Both the position numbers and the translations under genes were made by a program. From the NCBI GenBank assembly GCA_019911805.1, contig JAIOJV010000075.1:1-44021 (forward strand): a DNA stretch of 44,021 nt, given 5' to 3'. This document shows, piece after piece, positions 1-8,814 of the stretch. Each line of letters opens with the position of its first letter. The first letter of the stretch is position 1. The notes under the pieces are model-generated. The model had not been told where the DNA came from, searched no databases, and was given only the letters and a program-made list of their open reading frames with translations. Source of the stretch: Gammaproteobacteria bacterium (lineage in GTDB: Bacteria > Pseudomonadota > Gammaproteobacteria > Thiohalobacterales > Thiohalobacteraceae).

Positions 1-119
1 GTTCGTAACTCCCCGTCCGTAACGCCCTGACCCCCGGCCGCTGCCGCTCGTCGGCCGATCCGGCCGGTTCATCGGGAACCGGCGGACAACCGCCCCATCG
101 GTGGAGTAGAAGAGAAGCC

Positions 120-608
120 ATGAAAACGCACAGCGGATTTACGCTCGTCGAGCTGATGATCACCCTCGCCATCGCCGCGATTCTGCTCACGGTCGGCCTG
201 CCATCCTTTCAGAACATACTCCAGAACAACCGTGTGGCGACCCAGGCCAACGGCCTGGTCGGCGCGCTCAATCTGGCCCGCAGCGAGGCAATCAAGCGCG
301 GCGCCAACATCAGCGTCACGGCAGCCAGTGGTGGCTTTCAGAACGGCTGGTGTGTGCACCTCGGCGGCGGCTGTGCCAGCGCCGCCGACAACCTCCGCGA
401 GTTCGGCGCCATGCGCCAGATGAACGTGAATTCCGGCGGGGTGTCGACCCTGGTGTTCAACGGGCAGGGGCACAAGGCCACGCCCAACACCACCGTCACC
501 ATCCGCTTGCAGCCGCAGGACTGCACCGCGGGCGACGCCGGCCGCGCCCGCGACATCAGCATCACCAACACCGGCCGCGCCAGCATCACTACAGAGGCAT
601 GTTCATGA
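120..608 (+). CDS. GspH/FimT-family type IV minor pseudopilin
   Basis: Minor (pseudo)pilin of the type IV pilus, inserted in the inner membrane and cleaved by prepilin peptidase PilD. The 162-residue product has a short basic leader, then the class III cleavage motif GFTLVELMITLAIAAI at about residues 6-21: Gly before Phe, and Glu at mature position 5. A long hydrophobic helix and a C-terminal domain with cysteines follow. A purine-rich Shine-Dalgarno-like stretch (AGAAGAGAAG) precedes the ATG. The TGA overlaps the next ATG (ATGA at 605-608), so translation is probably coupled to pilV. By position, immediately before pilV, it would be FimU; the family model covers both FimT and FimU, so no symbol is given. 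The 119 bases upstream hold no gene I can support. Confidence 0.9.
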   Translation: MKTHSGFTLVELMITLAIAAILLTVGLPSFQNILQNNRVATQANGLVGALNLARSEAIKRGANISVTAASGGFQNGWCVHLGGGCASAADNLREFGAMRQMNVNSGGVSTLVFNGQGHKATPNTTVTIRLQPQDCTAGDAGRARDISITNTGRASITTEACS

Positions 609-1066
609 GCGCCTTGAAACGCCCACCGTCCACGCACATCCCGACACCCCGTCACGGTGTGCGCAGCAACGGCTTCTCACTGATCGAGATCCTGATCACC
701 GTGCTGATTCTCGCCATCGGTCTGCTGGGGCTGGCCGGTCTGCAGGGCGCCTCGCTGAGAAACAATCAAAGTGCCTATGTGCGTACCCAGGCCACCAATC
801 TCGCCTACGAGATCGTCGACGCCATGCGTGCCAACGTCACTGTGGCGCGCGCCGGCGGCTATGACCTCGCCTACGGCGCCGCCTCCTCGAGCGGCGGTAT
901 CGCCCAGGACGATCTCAACACCTGGCGCGCCCGGGTGACGACCGTGCTGGCGAACGGCGACAGCGAGATCGCCCGTGCCGGCGATGTCTTCACCATCCGC
1001 GTGCGCTGGGACGACAGCCGAGGCGCCGAGGCCCCGCAGGTCTTTGAAATGGTGACACGTCTATGA
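605..1066 (+). CDS. pilV: Type IV pilus minor pilin PilV
   Basis: Minor pilin thought to be part of the priming tip complex of the type IV pilus. The 153-residue product has a prepilin cleavage site, GFSLIEILITVLILAIGLLG, after a leader of about 23 residues; the 'LIEILI..LILAIGLLGLA' helix is typical of PilV. I chose ATG 605 over the in-frame ATG at 599: AGAGG at 593-597 is well spaced only for 605, and 605 gives the tight ATGA overlap with the preceding gene. The stop again overlaps the start of pilW (ATGA, 1063-1066), which indicates a translationally coupled operon. The open frame continues far upstream but that part is out-of-frame coding of the previous gene. Confidence 0.9.
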   Translation: MSALKRPPSTHIPTPRHGVRSNGFSLIEILITVLILAIGLLGLAGLQGASLRNNQSAYVRTQATNLAYEIVDAMRANVTVARAGGYDLAYGAASSSGGIAQDDLNTWRARVTTVLANGDSEIARAGDVFTIRVRWDDSRGAEAPQVFEMVTRL

Positions 1067-2202
1067 AGCAGCCACACACCCCGTCTGCCGGCCGCCGGCC
1101 TGCCCAGCGTGGCGTCTCCCTGGTCGAGATCATGGTTGCGCTGGTGATCGGCCTGGTCCTGACCACCGGCATCATCCAGCTGTTCCTCGGCAGCAAACAG
1201 ACCTATCGCTTCCAGGACGCCCTGTCGCGGGTCCAGGAGAATGCACGCTTCGCCATCGACGCACTCCACTTCGACGTCCGTATGGCCGGCAACCTGGGCT
1301 GCACGGCCTTCGTCCCCACCGTCAACAGCACTCTGAACGGCCCGCCCTCGTCATTCGATCCGGGGGCCGGCATCCAGGGCTGGGAGGCCAACGGCACGGC
1401 GCCGGGCGATAGCTTCGCCCTGCCCGTCGCCAATGCCGCGGTCGCTGACGCGAGTGCCGGCGGCTGGACCACATCCGGCGGTGCGGTACTGGATGCGGCG
1501 ACGATGGCGCTGCCAGGGTCGGACATCGTGCGCATCTGGCGCGGCGACAGCAACCTGGCGACCATCAACAGCATCACCCCGGGCGCGAGCGGTGCCCTGG
1601 TCGTCAACACCACGCCCAACGCCAGCTTCGGTGCCGGTGACATCCTGCTGCTCAGCGACTGCCAGAATATCGATTGGGTCCAGGCCTGCAGCGTCGACAC
1701 GAGCAGCGGCACCTCCGTCGATGCGACGCTCTCCACCGGGTGCTCGCCCGGCAACAGTGCGACCGCGAACGTCCTGACGCAGCCGAACGGCCATGCCGTC
1801 AAGCTCGAAAGCTTCATCTACTACGTCGGCAAGCGCAACGATGCCCCCGACAGCCCCCCCGGGCTGTTCCGCCGCCCCCTCGGCATCACGGGTGGCAACA
1901 GTGCGGCCGCCGGTGCCGCCGAGGAGGTGGTCGAGGGCGTGGAGAACATGCAGATACTGTACGGCATCGATACCAACGCCGACCGCATCGTGGACAGCTA
2001 TGTGACCGCCGACGCCGTCAATGACTGGCGGCGCGTCACCAGTGTACGGATCGCACTGCTGATGCGGGCCACCGGGCGCGGTGACGACATCAGCGGCGCG
2101 GCCACCCACACCCTGGCCGGCAGCAACGCGACGGCGACCGCCGACGGCCATCTGCGGCAGGTAGTCAACACCACCATCGCACTCAGAAACCGCGTCCCGT
2201 GA
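1063..2202 (+). CDS. pilW: Type IV pilus assembly protein PilW
   Basis: Minor pilin PilW, a member of the minor pilin set (FimU, PilV, PilW, PilX, PilE) that primes pilus assembly and connects to PilY1. The 379-residue product has the prepilin motif GVSLVEIMVALVIGLVLTTG at about residues 18-37, with Glu at mature +5. A large C-terminal globular domain is rich in Asn, Asp and Gly and has a few cysteines that could form disulfides in the periplasm. The N-terminal helix is followed by QENARFAIDALHFDVRMAG, typical of PilW. It starts inside the pilV stop and ends next to pilX, so it sits mid-operon. Confidence 0.9.
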   Translation: MKQPHTPSAGRRPAQRGVSLVEIMVALVIGLVLTTGIIQLFLGSKQTYRFQDALSRVQENARFAIDALHFDVRMAGNLGCTAFVPTVNSTLNGPPSSFDPGAGIQGWEANGTAPGDSFALPVANAAVADASAGGWTTSGGAVLDAATMALPGSDIVRIWRGDSNLATINSITPGASGALVVNTTPNASFGAGDILLLSDCQNIDWVQACSVDTSSGTSVDATLSTGCSPGNSATANVLTQPNGHAVKLESFIYYVGKRNDAPDSPPGLFRRPLGITGGNSAAAGAAEEVVEGVENMQILYGIDTNADRIVDSYVTADAVNDWRRVTSVRIALLMRATGRGDDISGAATHTLAGSNATATADGHLRQVVNTTIALRNRVP

Positions 2203-2213
2203 GGGCCAGATCC

Positions 2214-2729
2214 ATGCAGACCAGCGTTTCCACCCTCTACACCCCGGGCCTGGCCGATCGCCAGCGTGGGGCCGTGCTGATCGTCAGCCTCATCTTCCTG
2301 CTGCTGATGACCCTGATCGGCGTCACCTCCATGCAGAGCACCACGCTGCAGGAGCGCATGGCGGGCAACACGCGCGACCGCAACCTGGCCCTGCAGGCCG
2401 CCGAGGCCGCCCTGCGCGGTGGTGAGACCTGGATCGCAGTGGCCGCCAACAAGGCCACCGCGGATACCGCGACGCCGCTCGAGGACCTGGTCGCCCCGGG
2501 CCTGCTGCGGGATTGGGACGGCGGCACATCCAGCGGCAACGTGGCCGGCTTCACGCCCGAGCTGGCGAACGACCCGGTGTTTTATGTGCAGCCGTCGCAA
2601 CAGGTCATCTATGGCGTGACGGCAACCAGTATGACGGTCGAAGACTTCTATCCCGTGACGGCCCGCGGGGTTGGCAGCGCGGATACGTCCATCGTCATCC
2701 TGCAGACCATGTTCAAGCGACTCGACTGA
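2214..2729 (+). CDS. pilX: Type IV pilus minor pilin PilX
   Basis: PilX-type minor pilin with the atypical PilX_N signature: RQRGAVLIVSLIFLLLMTLIG followed by SMQSTTLQERMAGNTRDRN, then LALQAAEAALR. The cleavage-site context differs from canonical pilins (GAVLIVSL in place of GFTLIEL), as is usual for PilX. I chose ATG 2214 (171 residues) because GAGGG at 2201-2205 lies about 9 bases upstream. A GTG at 2199 overlapping the pilW stop is the alternative and would add five residues. pilY1 follows after a 92-base gap, the longest gap in this operon. In known systems PilX works with PilY1 at the pilus tip. Confidence 0.88.
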   Translation: MQTSVSTLYTPGLADRQRGAVLIVSLIFLLLMTLIGVTSMQSTTLQERMAGNTRDRNLALQAAEAALRGGETWIAVAANKATADTATPLEDLVAPGLLRDWDGGTSSGNVAGFTPELANDPVFYVQPSQQVIYGVTATSMTVEDFYPVTARGVGSADTSIVILQTMFKRLD

Positions 2730-2821
2730 GTTCATCGTGCCGCACGGCCGGGGGCCATCCAACCCCTCGGGGCCGGGGCGCTGCACAGAAGATCGGCACA
2801 ACCGATAGTGGGAGAGAGATC

Positions 2822-5800
2822 ATGCACACCAACGGCATCCCGCAGCACAACGGACAGCGGTTCAAAAGCCTGGGTCTCAGCCTGGGGCTGAACCTGGGTC
2901 TGGCCCTCGGTCTGGGCACCGGCCTGCCCGCGCAGGCGGCGGTCGACATCGCCAATGTCCCGCTCTTTCTCACCGCCAGTGTCGATCCCAACCTGATGTT
3001 CATCCTCGATGACTCGGGGTCGATGCAGTTCGAGCTGATGCCGGATGGCCTTATTTACCAAGATGCACGTTACGTCTTCCCGCGTGCCAGTGGAATCTAT
3101 GGTGGTAGCGACTACGGCAACCGTGTCCCCACAGTTGATGATAATGAATCCTATAATGCGCGTGCGCGCTCACCACAGGTCAACACCCTTTACTACAACC
3201 CGTCGGTCACCTATACACCCTGGTCACGCTATGATGGCTCACTGTATCCTCCGGCCGTACCGAGTTGTGCCCTGCACAACCCAGAACGGACCGGCACGAC
3301 CGCTGCCTATTGCCGGGATCTCACGGTCGACAATGGTAACTACAACAGCAATTATTGGTGCACTACCAGCGGCTGCAATAATGGTACTAAAACCTTTTGG
3401 CCCGCCACCTATTTCTGGCACAACGGCGGCAGTGAAACAGACTGGAACAACTACACCAAGGTTGAGATCCGCTCTACTACGACCAGTTACACAGGTCACG
3501 GCCGCGAAGACCGCACCGATTGTGCTGCCGCACCCACCTGCACCTACGCCGAGGAGATGCAGAACTTCGCCAACTGGTACACCTATTACCGCTCCCGCGT
3601 CCTGGCCGCCCGCGCCGGCATCGGCAAGGCCTTCGCCGAACAGGGCGAGGGCATGCGCGTCGGCTTCGCGGCCATCAACAAAGGCAGCACGTCTGTCGAC
3701 GGGGTCAGCACACGCACCGTGATTGACGGGGTACGGCCCTTCACAGGCAGCGATCGTATCAGTTTTTTCGACCGGCTCTACGGCCACACCATCCCCAACT
3801 CGGGCACACCCCTGCGCCGGGCACTGAATGACGTCGGTCAGTATTTTTCGAGAACCGACAACCGTGGCCCCTGGGGTGCCATGCCGGGTACCGACAACGC
3901 CAGCGCGCACCTGCAGTGTAGACAGAACTTCAGCATCCTCATGACCGATGGTTACTGGTCGGGAAGTGACGTCAGTGGCGACGCCGGTGACAACAATGAC
4001 GGCACAGCCGGTACTGCGATCACCGGCCCCAACGACCAGTCCTACACCTACGAGGCGGTATCCCCGTTCACCGACGGTTACAGCAACACCCTGGCCGACG
4101 TCGCCATGTACTACTGGAAGAATGACCTGCGCACCGACCTGACCAACGAGGTACCGACCACCGCCGCCAACCCGGCCTTCTGGCAGCACATGGTGACCTT
4201 CGGTGTCGGCCTCGGCGTCAGCGGTGCGCAGAACCCTGATGACGCCTTTGCTGCCATCACCTCGCACGCCACCATCGATTGGGATAATCCAACCTCCAGC
4301 AACAGCGCCAAGCTGGATGACCTGCTGCATGCCGCGGTCAACAGCCGTGGCGGGTTCTTCAGCGCGGCCGATCCCGTGACCTTCGCCAACGAATTGGGCG
4401 CGGTGCTGAGCACCATCGTCGCGCGGGTGGAGAGTTCGTCCACCTCGGCCGCGGCGAGCTCGGCCACGCTGCAGAGCGATACCCTGCTGTATACCGCCGG
4501 GTTCCGCAGTACCGACTGGTCGGGCCAGTTGCAGGCCCGGCACATCAATCCCAATGGCACGCTGGGCAGCGTGGCCTGGAGTGCCGAGACGAAGCTGCGC
4601 GAACAAAGTCCTGCCGGGCGGACGCTGGTCACCGTCAACAGCGATACCGGCAGCGGCGTATCCCTGGCGCTGGCCAATCTCGGTGCCAACCAGCAGGCCG
4701 CGCTCAACCGTGACTTCGACGGCAACCCCGATGGCCTCGGCACCAACCGGATCGCCTGGCTGCATGGCGACGAGACGGCACACAGCTCGTTCCGCAGCCG
4801 TTCGAACAGCGGCGAGGCGCGCCTGCTCGGCGACATCATCAACTCCAACCCACAGTTCGCCGGCAAGAAGAACTTCGGCTACCGGTTGCTGAGCGGTCTG
4901 GGCGACAGCTATGTGACCTTCCGCAACAGCGCGAGCTATCAGAGCCGGCCCAACATGCTCTACCTGGGCGCCAACGACGGCATGCTGCACGCCTTCGACG
5001 CCGCGACCGGCAGCGAGCGCTTCGCCTATGTGCCGAGCGAGCTGCTGCTGCCCGGGATCAGCACCAGCTTCGCCCGCATCAACCGGGTGATGGCGCCGGA
5101 CTACAGCCACCGCTATTTCGTGGACGGTACCGTCACGGTCGGCGACGCCCACTGGGGCGGCAGTTGGAAGACCGTGCTGGTTGGCAGCATGGGCGCGGGC
5201 GGCCGTAGCGTGTTCGCCCTGGATGTCACCAGCCCACAGGGCTTCGGGCCGAGTGACATCCTGTGGGAGTTCAGCCATCCCGATCTGGGCTACGGCGTCG
5301 GCCAGCCTGCAATCGTGCGCATGAGCAACGGCGAATGGGCGGCCGTATTCGGCAACGGCTACAACAGCGCCAGTCACCGCGCCATGCTGTTCATCGTCCG
5401 TCTCAGCGACGGGCAGCTGCTCGCCAGGATCGATACTGGCAGTGGCACGGCCGCCGCCCCCAACGGACTGGCCGCACCCACCGCGGCGCTGTCGATGACC
5501 GACCTGTCGGCCGACACGATCTATGCAGGCGACCTGAGCGGCCAGCTATGGCGCTTCGAGGTCAGCGGCAACAGCAGCACGTGGGCCAACAGCTCCAACC
5601 GGAAGGTACTGTTCCAGGCACGTGACGCCGGCGGTACCGCGCAGCCGATCACCGCGGCGCCCGAGGTGGCCATCCTGCCCGGCAACCCGGACAAACTGAT
5701 CGTGACCTTCGGCACCGGCAGTTACTTCCGCACCCAGGACGACAGCAGCCTGCAGGTGCAGAGTCTGTACGGAATCGTCGACGACAACGGGGCCGCCGTC

Positions 5801-6328
5801 ACCGGACGCGGAGAACTGCTGGGGCAGTCCATCACCTGGCAGGGGGACCACACCACCGCCAACGGCCGCAGCTACACCCTGCGCGAAGTCTCGGATACGG
5901 CCATGACGACGGAAAAGGGCTGGTACCTGGATCTGATCTATGGCAGTGCCGTGGGTGAGCGGGTGGTGAGCCGGCCGCTGCTGCTCTCCGGCGCGACCCG
6001 CGACCGGGTGCGCTTCTCCACGATGATCCCGGACAAGGATCCCTGTGGGACGCGAGGTGGGCGCAACGGCTTCGTGATGGACATCATGCTGGCCTCAGGC
6101 GGGCGCGCCGACCATCCGGTGTTCGACCTCAATGGTGACGGTCTGTTCGACGGCGACGATCAACCCGATGGCCGTACTGTCAGCGGACTGCAGATGGGCG
6201 GTGGCGAAGAGATGATCGTCATCTCCGACGGCGACGGACAAGGTCACATGTACGTCGGTGAAAACCATACCATCGTCGAGGAACCCGGTCTGCCTCGTGG
6301 CCGGCAGTCCTGGCGTCAGATTCGATAG
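2822..6328 (+). CDS. pilY1: Type IV pilus tip adhesin/assembly factor PilY1
   Basis: Large pilus-associated protein (1168 residues) that caps or primes the pilus, acts in adhesion and surface sensing, and opposes PilT-driven retraction. A long Leu/Gly-rich signal sequence ends near LPAQAA. A VWA-like segment around residues 59-70 contains a metal-site-like DDSGSM. The C-terminal third is the conserved PilY beta-propeller, beginning near PNMLYLGANDGMLHAFD at about residue 710. A calcium-loop-like DLNGDGLFDGDDQ lies near residue 1105. ATG 2822 is preceded by GGAGAG. Roughly nt 3040-3490 (residues 73-223) is visibly richer in AT codons, Tyr, Asn and Cys than its flanks, which suggests a variable insert in the VWA region. 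A small gene and pilE follow. Confidence 0.93.
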   Translation: MHTNGIPQHNGQRFKSLGLSLGLNLGLALGLGTGLPAQAAVDIANVPLFLTASVDPNLMFILDDSGSMQFELMPDGLIYQDARYVFPRASGIYGGSDYGNRVPTVDDNESYNARARSPQVNTLYYNPSVTYTPWSRYDGSLYPPAVPSCALHNPERTGTTAAYCRDLTVDNGNYNSNYWCTTSGCNNGTKTFWPATYFWHNGGSETDWNNYTKVEIRSTTTSYTGHGREDRTDCAAAPTCTYAEEMQNFANWYTYYRSRVLAARAGIGKAFAEQGEGMRVGFAAINKGSTSVDGVSTRTVIDGVRPFTGSDRISFFDRLYGHTIPNSGTPLRRALNDVGQYFSRTDNRGPWGAMPGTDNASAHLQCRQNFSILMTDGYWSGSDVSGDAGDNNDGTAGTAITGPNDQSYTYEAVSPFTDGYSNTLADVAMYYWKNDLRTDLTNEVPTTAANPAFWQHMVTFGVGLGVSGAQNPDDAFAAITSHATIDWDNPTSSNSAKLDDLLHAAVNSRGGFFSAADPVTFANELGAVLSTIVARVESSSTSAAASSATLQSDTLLYTAGFRSTDWSGQLQARHINPNGTLGSVAWSAETKLREQSPAGRTLVTVNSDTGSGVSLALANLGANQQAALNRDFDGNPDGLGTNRIAWLHGDETAHSSFRSRSNSGEARLLGDIINSNPQFAGKKNFGYRLLSGLGDSYVTFRNSASYQSRPNMLYLGANDGMLHAFDAATGSERFAYVPSELLLPGISTSFARINRVMAPDYSHRYFVDGTVTVGDAHWGGSWKTVLVGSMGAGGRSVFALDVTSPQGFGPSDILWEFSHPDLGYGVGQPAIVRMSNGEWAAVFGNGYNSASHRAMLFIVRLSDGQLLARIDTGSGTAAAPNGLAAPTAALSMTDLSADTIYAGDLSGQLWRFEVSGNSSTWANSSNRKVLFQARDAGGTAQPITAAPEVAILPGNPDKLIVTFGTGSYFRTQDDSSLQVQSLYGIVDDNGAAVTGRGELLGQSITWQGDHTTANGRSYTLREVSDTAMTTEKGWYLDLIYGSAVGERVVSRPLLLSGATRDRVRFSTMIPDKDPCGTRGGRNGFVMDIMLASGGRADHPVFDLNGDGLFDGDDQPDGRTVSGLQMGGGEEMIVISDGDGQGHMYVGENHTIVEEPGLPRGRQSWRQIR

Positions 6329-6348
6329 GCTTGAGGAGGAGGGTATTT

Positions 6349-6663
6349 ATGCGCAACACCCTGATCAGTATTGGCTTGCTCGGCGCACTCGTGCTGACCT
6401 CCGGTGGCACCATGGTGATGGCGGCGGACAAGGTGGTGGAGATCGGCGGCCAGTTGCAGGACTGGAGCTTCGCCTCGCACTACATCGTCATTGCGGGCAA
6501 GCGCTATCGGACCGAACCCGGCGTCAGCATCCATGCCGACGACGGTACACCGCTGACCGCCAGGGACCTCCGACGTGATATGGATGTATCCGTGTACGAG
6601 GTCAACGACCGGATCACCGAGATCGTCATTATACGAACCAGACCGGCGCCCGAGCCGCAGTGA
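6349..6663 (+). CDS. PilY2-like small periplasmic protein
   Basis: Short exported protein of 104 residues. A signal peptide ([19 protein letters not shown], cleavage near MAA-DK) is followed by a compact beta-rich domain of about 75 residues. The position between pilY1 and pilE is exactly that of pilY2 in P. aeruginosa, and the size matches; I cannot confirm homology by eye because PilY2 is poorly conserved. The start at 6349 is set by a strong GAGGAGGAGG at 6333-6342. In frame and in order it belongs to the minor pilin operon. A generic small OB-like periplasmic domain is the alternative reading. Confidence 0.7.
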   Translation: MRNTLISIGLLGALVLTSGGTMVMAADKVVEIGGQLQDWSFASHYIVIAGKRYRTEPGVSIHADDGTPLTARDLRRDMDVSVYEVNDRITEIVIIRTRPAPEPQ

Positions 6664-6673
6664 GGATGACCCC

Positions 6674-7108
6674 ATGCCCAGCCAGAAACGACCACCCAGC
6701 GGTTTTACCCTGATCGAACTCATGATCGTGGTGGCCATCGTCGGCATCCTCGCGGCGATCGCCTACCCGTCCTATCAGGAACAGGTGCGCAAGTCACAAC
6801 GCGCAGAGGCCCAGGCCGTATTGCTGGAGGCGGCACAGTTCATGGAGCGGTTTTTCACCATCAACGGCCGCTACCACCAGACCCCGGGCGGCACGGCCGT
6901 CGCCTTACCGGCCATCCTCACCCATTCGCCCAAGGAAGGTGGCACCGTGCGCTACAACCTCGCCTTGTCCGCCGTCGCGGCGAGCAGCTTTACGTTACAG
7001 GCAACGCCGGTCAACGCCGACGCCCGCTGCGGAATGCTGAGCCTCACCCAGGCCGGGACCCAGGGCGCCAGCGGCAGCCTCGGCGCGGCCGAGTGCTGGC
7101 GCCGCTAG
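6674..7108 (+). CDS. pilE: Type IV pilin, PilE-like minor pilin
   Basis: Type IVa pilin-like protein of 144 residues. A short leader MPSQKRPPS ends in the perfect prepilin motif [20 protein letters not shown], followed by [20 protein letters not shown], typical of the PilE/ComP minor pilin group. Two C-terminal cysteines (ARCGML and AECWRR) form the expected disulfide-bonded D-region. GAGGATG precedes the start by about 6 bases, and the pilY2-like gene ends 10 bases upstream. It is the last gene of the pilus operon; the next gene, ispH, is convergent. No clear terminator was seen after it, only a repeat-filled gap. Confidence 0.9.
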   Translation: MPSQKRPPSGFTLIELMIVVAIVGILAAIAYPSYQEQVRKSQRAEAQAVLLEAAQFMERFFTINGRYHQTPGGTAVALPAILTHSPKEGGTVRYNLALSAVAASSFTLQATPVNADARCGMLSLTQAGTQGASGSLGAAECWRR

Positions 7109-7152
7109 CGTGCCGACAGCCGACGGGAAAAGGTTCACAACTGTCCCATAAG

Positions 7153-7448
7153 CCCAAAAACCATATTTGCCACGGAAGCACACGGAAAAATAGTTATAGG
7201 ATTATGGGCTTCACATGACATCCCACATCGCCTGCCAAGTGCTGAGGTAGCACTTCGTGACACGATGTCATTTCAATGTCTTCCGTGTGCTTCCGAGATT
7301 GAAATGAGTATTATCAGGCTCGAAATAATGGAATAGCGGTGAAAAAGCTCATTATGTAAATCTGGGAAACCAAACCGTGGGGGATCATGCTGGGTTTCCA
7401 TAGTAAATTCCTTCCGTGTTGTTCCGTGGATTCCGTGGCCAAAAATAG
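7153..7448. repeat. CACGGAA-type inverted repeat elements between pilE and ispH
   Basis: The 387-base gap 7109-7495 is mostly repeat. From 7153 it reads CCCAAAAACC, then GCCACGGAAGCACACGGAA (7169-7187). At 7269-7308 lies a palindrome with arms CATTTCAAT / ATTGAAATG enclosing TTCCGTGTGCTTCCG. At 7300-7318 comes an edge motif TGAAATGAGT..TCAGG. Segment 7153-7318 (166 bp) matches the full element at 42560-42724 in ends, length and interior. From 7319 to 7448 there is the right arm of a further decamer element (TTCCGTGTTGTTCCGTGG and on to GGCC). No coding capacity of its own was seen. Confidence 0.8.
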
Positions 7449-7495
7449 TTTAAGTAAGGCTCATTAACCCCTGCCCCCTTTTTCGCGCTGGCCGA

Positions 7496-8431
7496 TCAGC
7501 CACGCAAGCCCTGTGGCAACGCGAAGGTGATCGCCTCCTCCCGTCCGCGCTGCTCTTCGGCAAGCTCCGCGCCGCGCGCCTGCAGCGCCTCGACCACCTG
7601 TCGCACCAGCAGCTCGGGCGCCGAGGCACCGGCGGTGACACCGACGGCCCGCCTTCCCTCCAGCCATTCTGCTTGGATCTGCTCGGCACCGTCGATGAGA
7701 TAGGCCGTCACGCCCTGGTTCTCCGCCAGTTCGCGCAGGCGGTTCGAGTTGGAACTGTTCTTCGAGCCCACCACCAGGATCAGATCGCAGCGGTCTGCCA
7801 GCGTCTTCACCGCGTCCTGCCGGTTCTGGGTCGCATAGCAGATGTCGTCCTTGCGCGGCCCCTCGATCGCCGGGAAGCGCGTGCGCAAGGCAGCGACGAT
7901 ACGCGCGGTATCGTCCACGGACAGGGTCGTCTGCGTGACGTAGGCGAGGTTGTCGGGATCGCGTACCGCGACTGCCGCCACGCCGGCCACGGACTCGACC
8001 AGATAGATGTCTCCGCCCTGGGCACGGTCGTAGCGGCCCAGGGTACCTTCGACCTCGGGATGGCCGGCATGGCCGATGAGGATGCATTCACGGCCCGCCT
8101 TGGCGTGCCGAACAACCTCCAGGTGCACCTTGGTCACCAACGGACAGGTCGCGTCGAATACCCGCAGGTCGCGCGCCGTGGCGGCCTCCTGCACGGCGCG
8201 CGACACACCATGGGCACTGAAGATCAGGGTGGCACCATCCGGCACATCCGCCAGATCCTCGATGAAGATCGCGCCGCGACGGCGCAGATCGTCGACCACA
8301 TAGCGGTTGTGCACGACCTCATGACGCACATAGATAGGCGCGCCGAACAGGGCCAGCGCCCGCTCGACGATCTCGATGGCGCGGTCAACGCCGGCACAGA
8401 AACCACGGGGATTGGCGAGCAACAACTGCAT
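7496..8431 (-). CDS. ispH: 4-hydroxy-3-methylbut-2-enyl diphosphate reductase IspH (LytB)
   Basis: Last enzyme of the MEP isoprenoid pathway: a [4Fe-4S] enzyme that reduces HMBPP to IPP and DMAPP. The 311-residue product starts [20 protein letters not shown], matching E. coli IspH. The three cluster cysteines are visible in [17 protein letters not shown] and ICYATQNRQ. Other motifs include [29 protein letters not shown] and [11 protein letters not shown] chose the ATG at 8431 by this alignment; an in-frame upstream ATG would add 11 unrelated residues. It is the distal gene of the murJ-ribF-ileS-lspA-fkpB-ispH set but is separated from fkpB by a 375-base repeat-filled gap, so it may have its own promoter. 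Confidence 0.97.
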   Translation of the reverse strand: MQLLLANPRGFCAGVDRAIEIVERALALFGAPIYVRHEVVHNRYVVDDLRRRGAIFIEDLADVPDGATLIFSAHGVSRAVQEAATARDLRVFDATCPLVTKVHLEVVRHAKAGRECILIGHAGHPEVEGTLGRYDRAQGGDIYLVESVAGVAAVAVRDPDNLAYVTQTTLSVDDTARIVAALRTRFPAIEGPRKDDICYATQNRQDAVKTLADRCDLILVVGSKNSSNSNRLRELAENQGVTAYLIDGAEQIQAEWLEGRRAVGVTAGASAPELLVRQVVEALQARGAELAEEQRGREEAITFALPQGLRG

Positions 8432-8508
8432 GACGTGTGTCCCGATTGAGTATGCCCGAGGCATTATAGCGGCAAATACGGATCAGCCGTGGGTTCTGGG
8501 CGTGAGGC

Positions 8509-8814
8509 TGGAGTGAGTGAGGCGTGAGGAGTGAGGAGTGAGGAGTGAGGAGTGAGGAGTGAGGAGTGAGGCAAAATCGTATTAGCCACGGAACCACACG
8601 GAAATACACGGAAAACTTATTATTGAAACACCGGGAATCAACTTGGCGTCTGCATGCCCCGTCTCTTGCTACCGGTTGCCGTGGCTCGCCATGTATTTTC
8701 ACGGGATTTTTGCAATGAATTCTTTCCGTGTGGTTCCGTGTGCTTCCGTGGCTAAGATTTTTACGCCTTACGCCTTACGCCTCACGCCTTACGCCTCACG
8801 CCTCACTCACTCCA
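8509..8814. repeat. Two-layer nested inverted-repeat element (heptamers outside, CACGGAA decamers inside)
   Basis: This fills the gap between ispH and fkpB. The outer layer is eight tandem heptamers GTGAGGA/C at 8517-8572, mirrored by six TACGCCT/CACGCCT units at 8762-8803. The extreme 21 bp (8509-8529 and 8794-8814) are perfect inverted repeats. The inner layer is AGCCACGGAACCACACGG and onward at 8584-8614, built of 10-bp units starting CACGGAA, mirrored at 8724-8754 (TTCCGTGTGGTTCCGTGTGC and on). The core between them contains CCGGGAATCAAC and CGGGATTTTTGC..AATGAATT. The right outer arm overlaps and supplies the fkpB stop codon (8807-8809). Confidence 0.85.

Noticed and set aside
3239-5377. 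712-residue antisense open frame in pilY1
   Set aside because: Shadow frame caused by high GC codon use; no family features, and the sense frame is an unambiguous PilY1.
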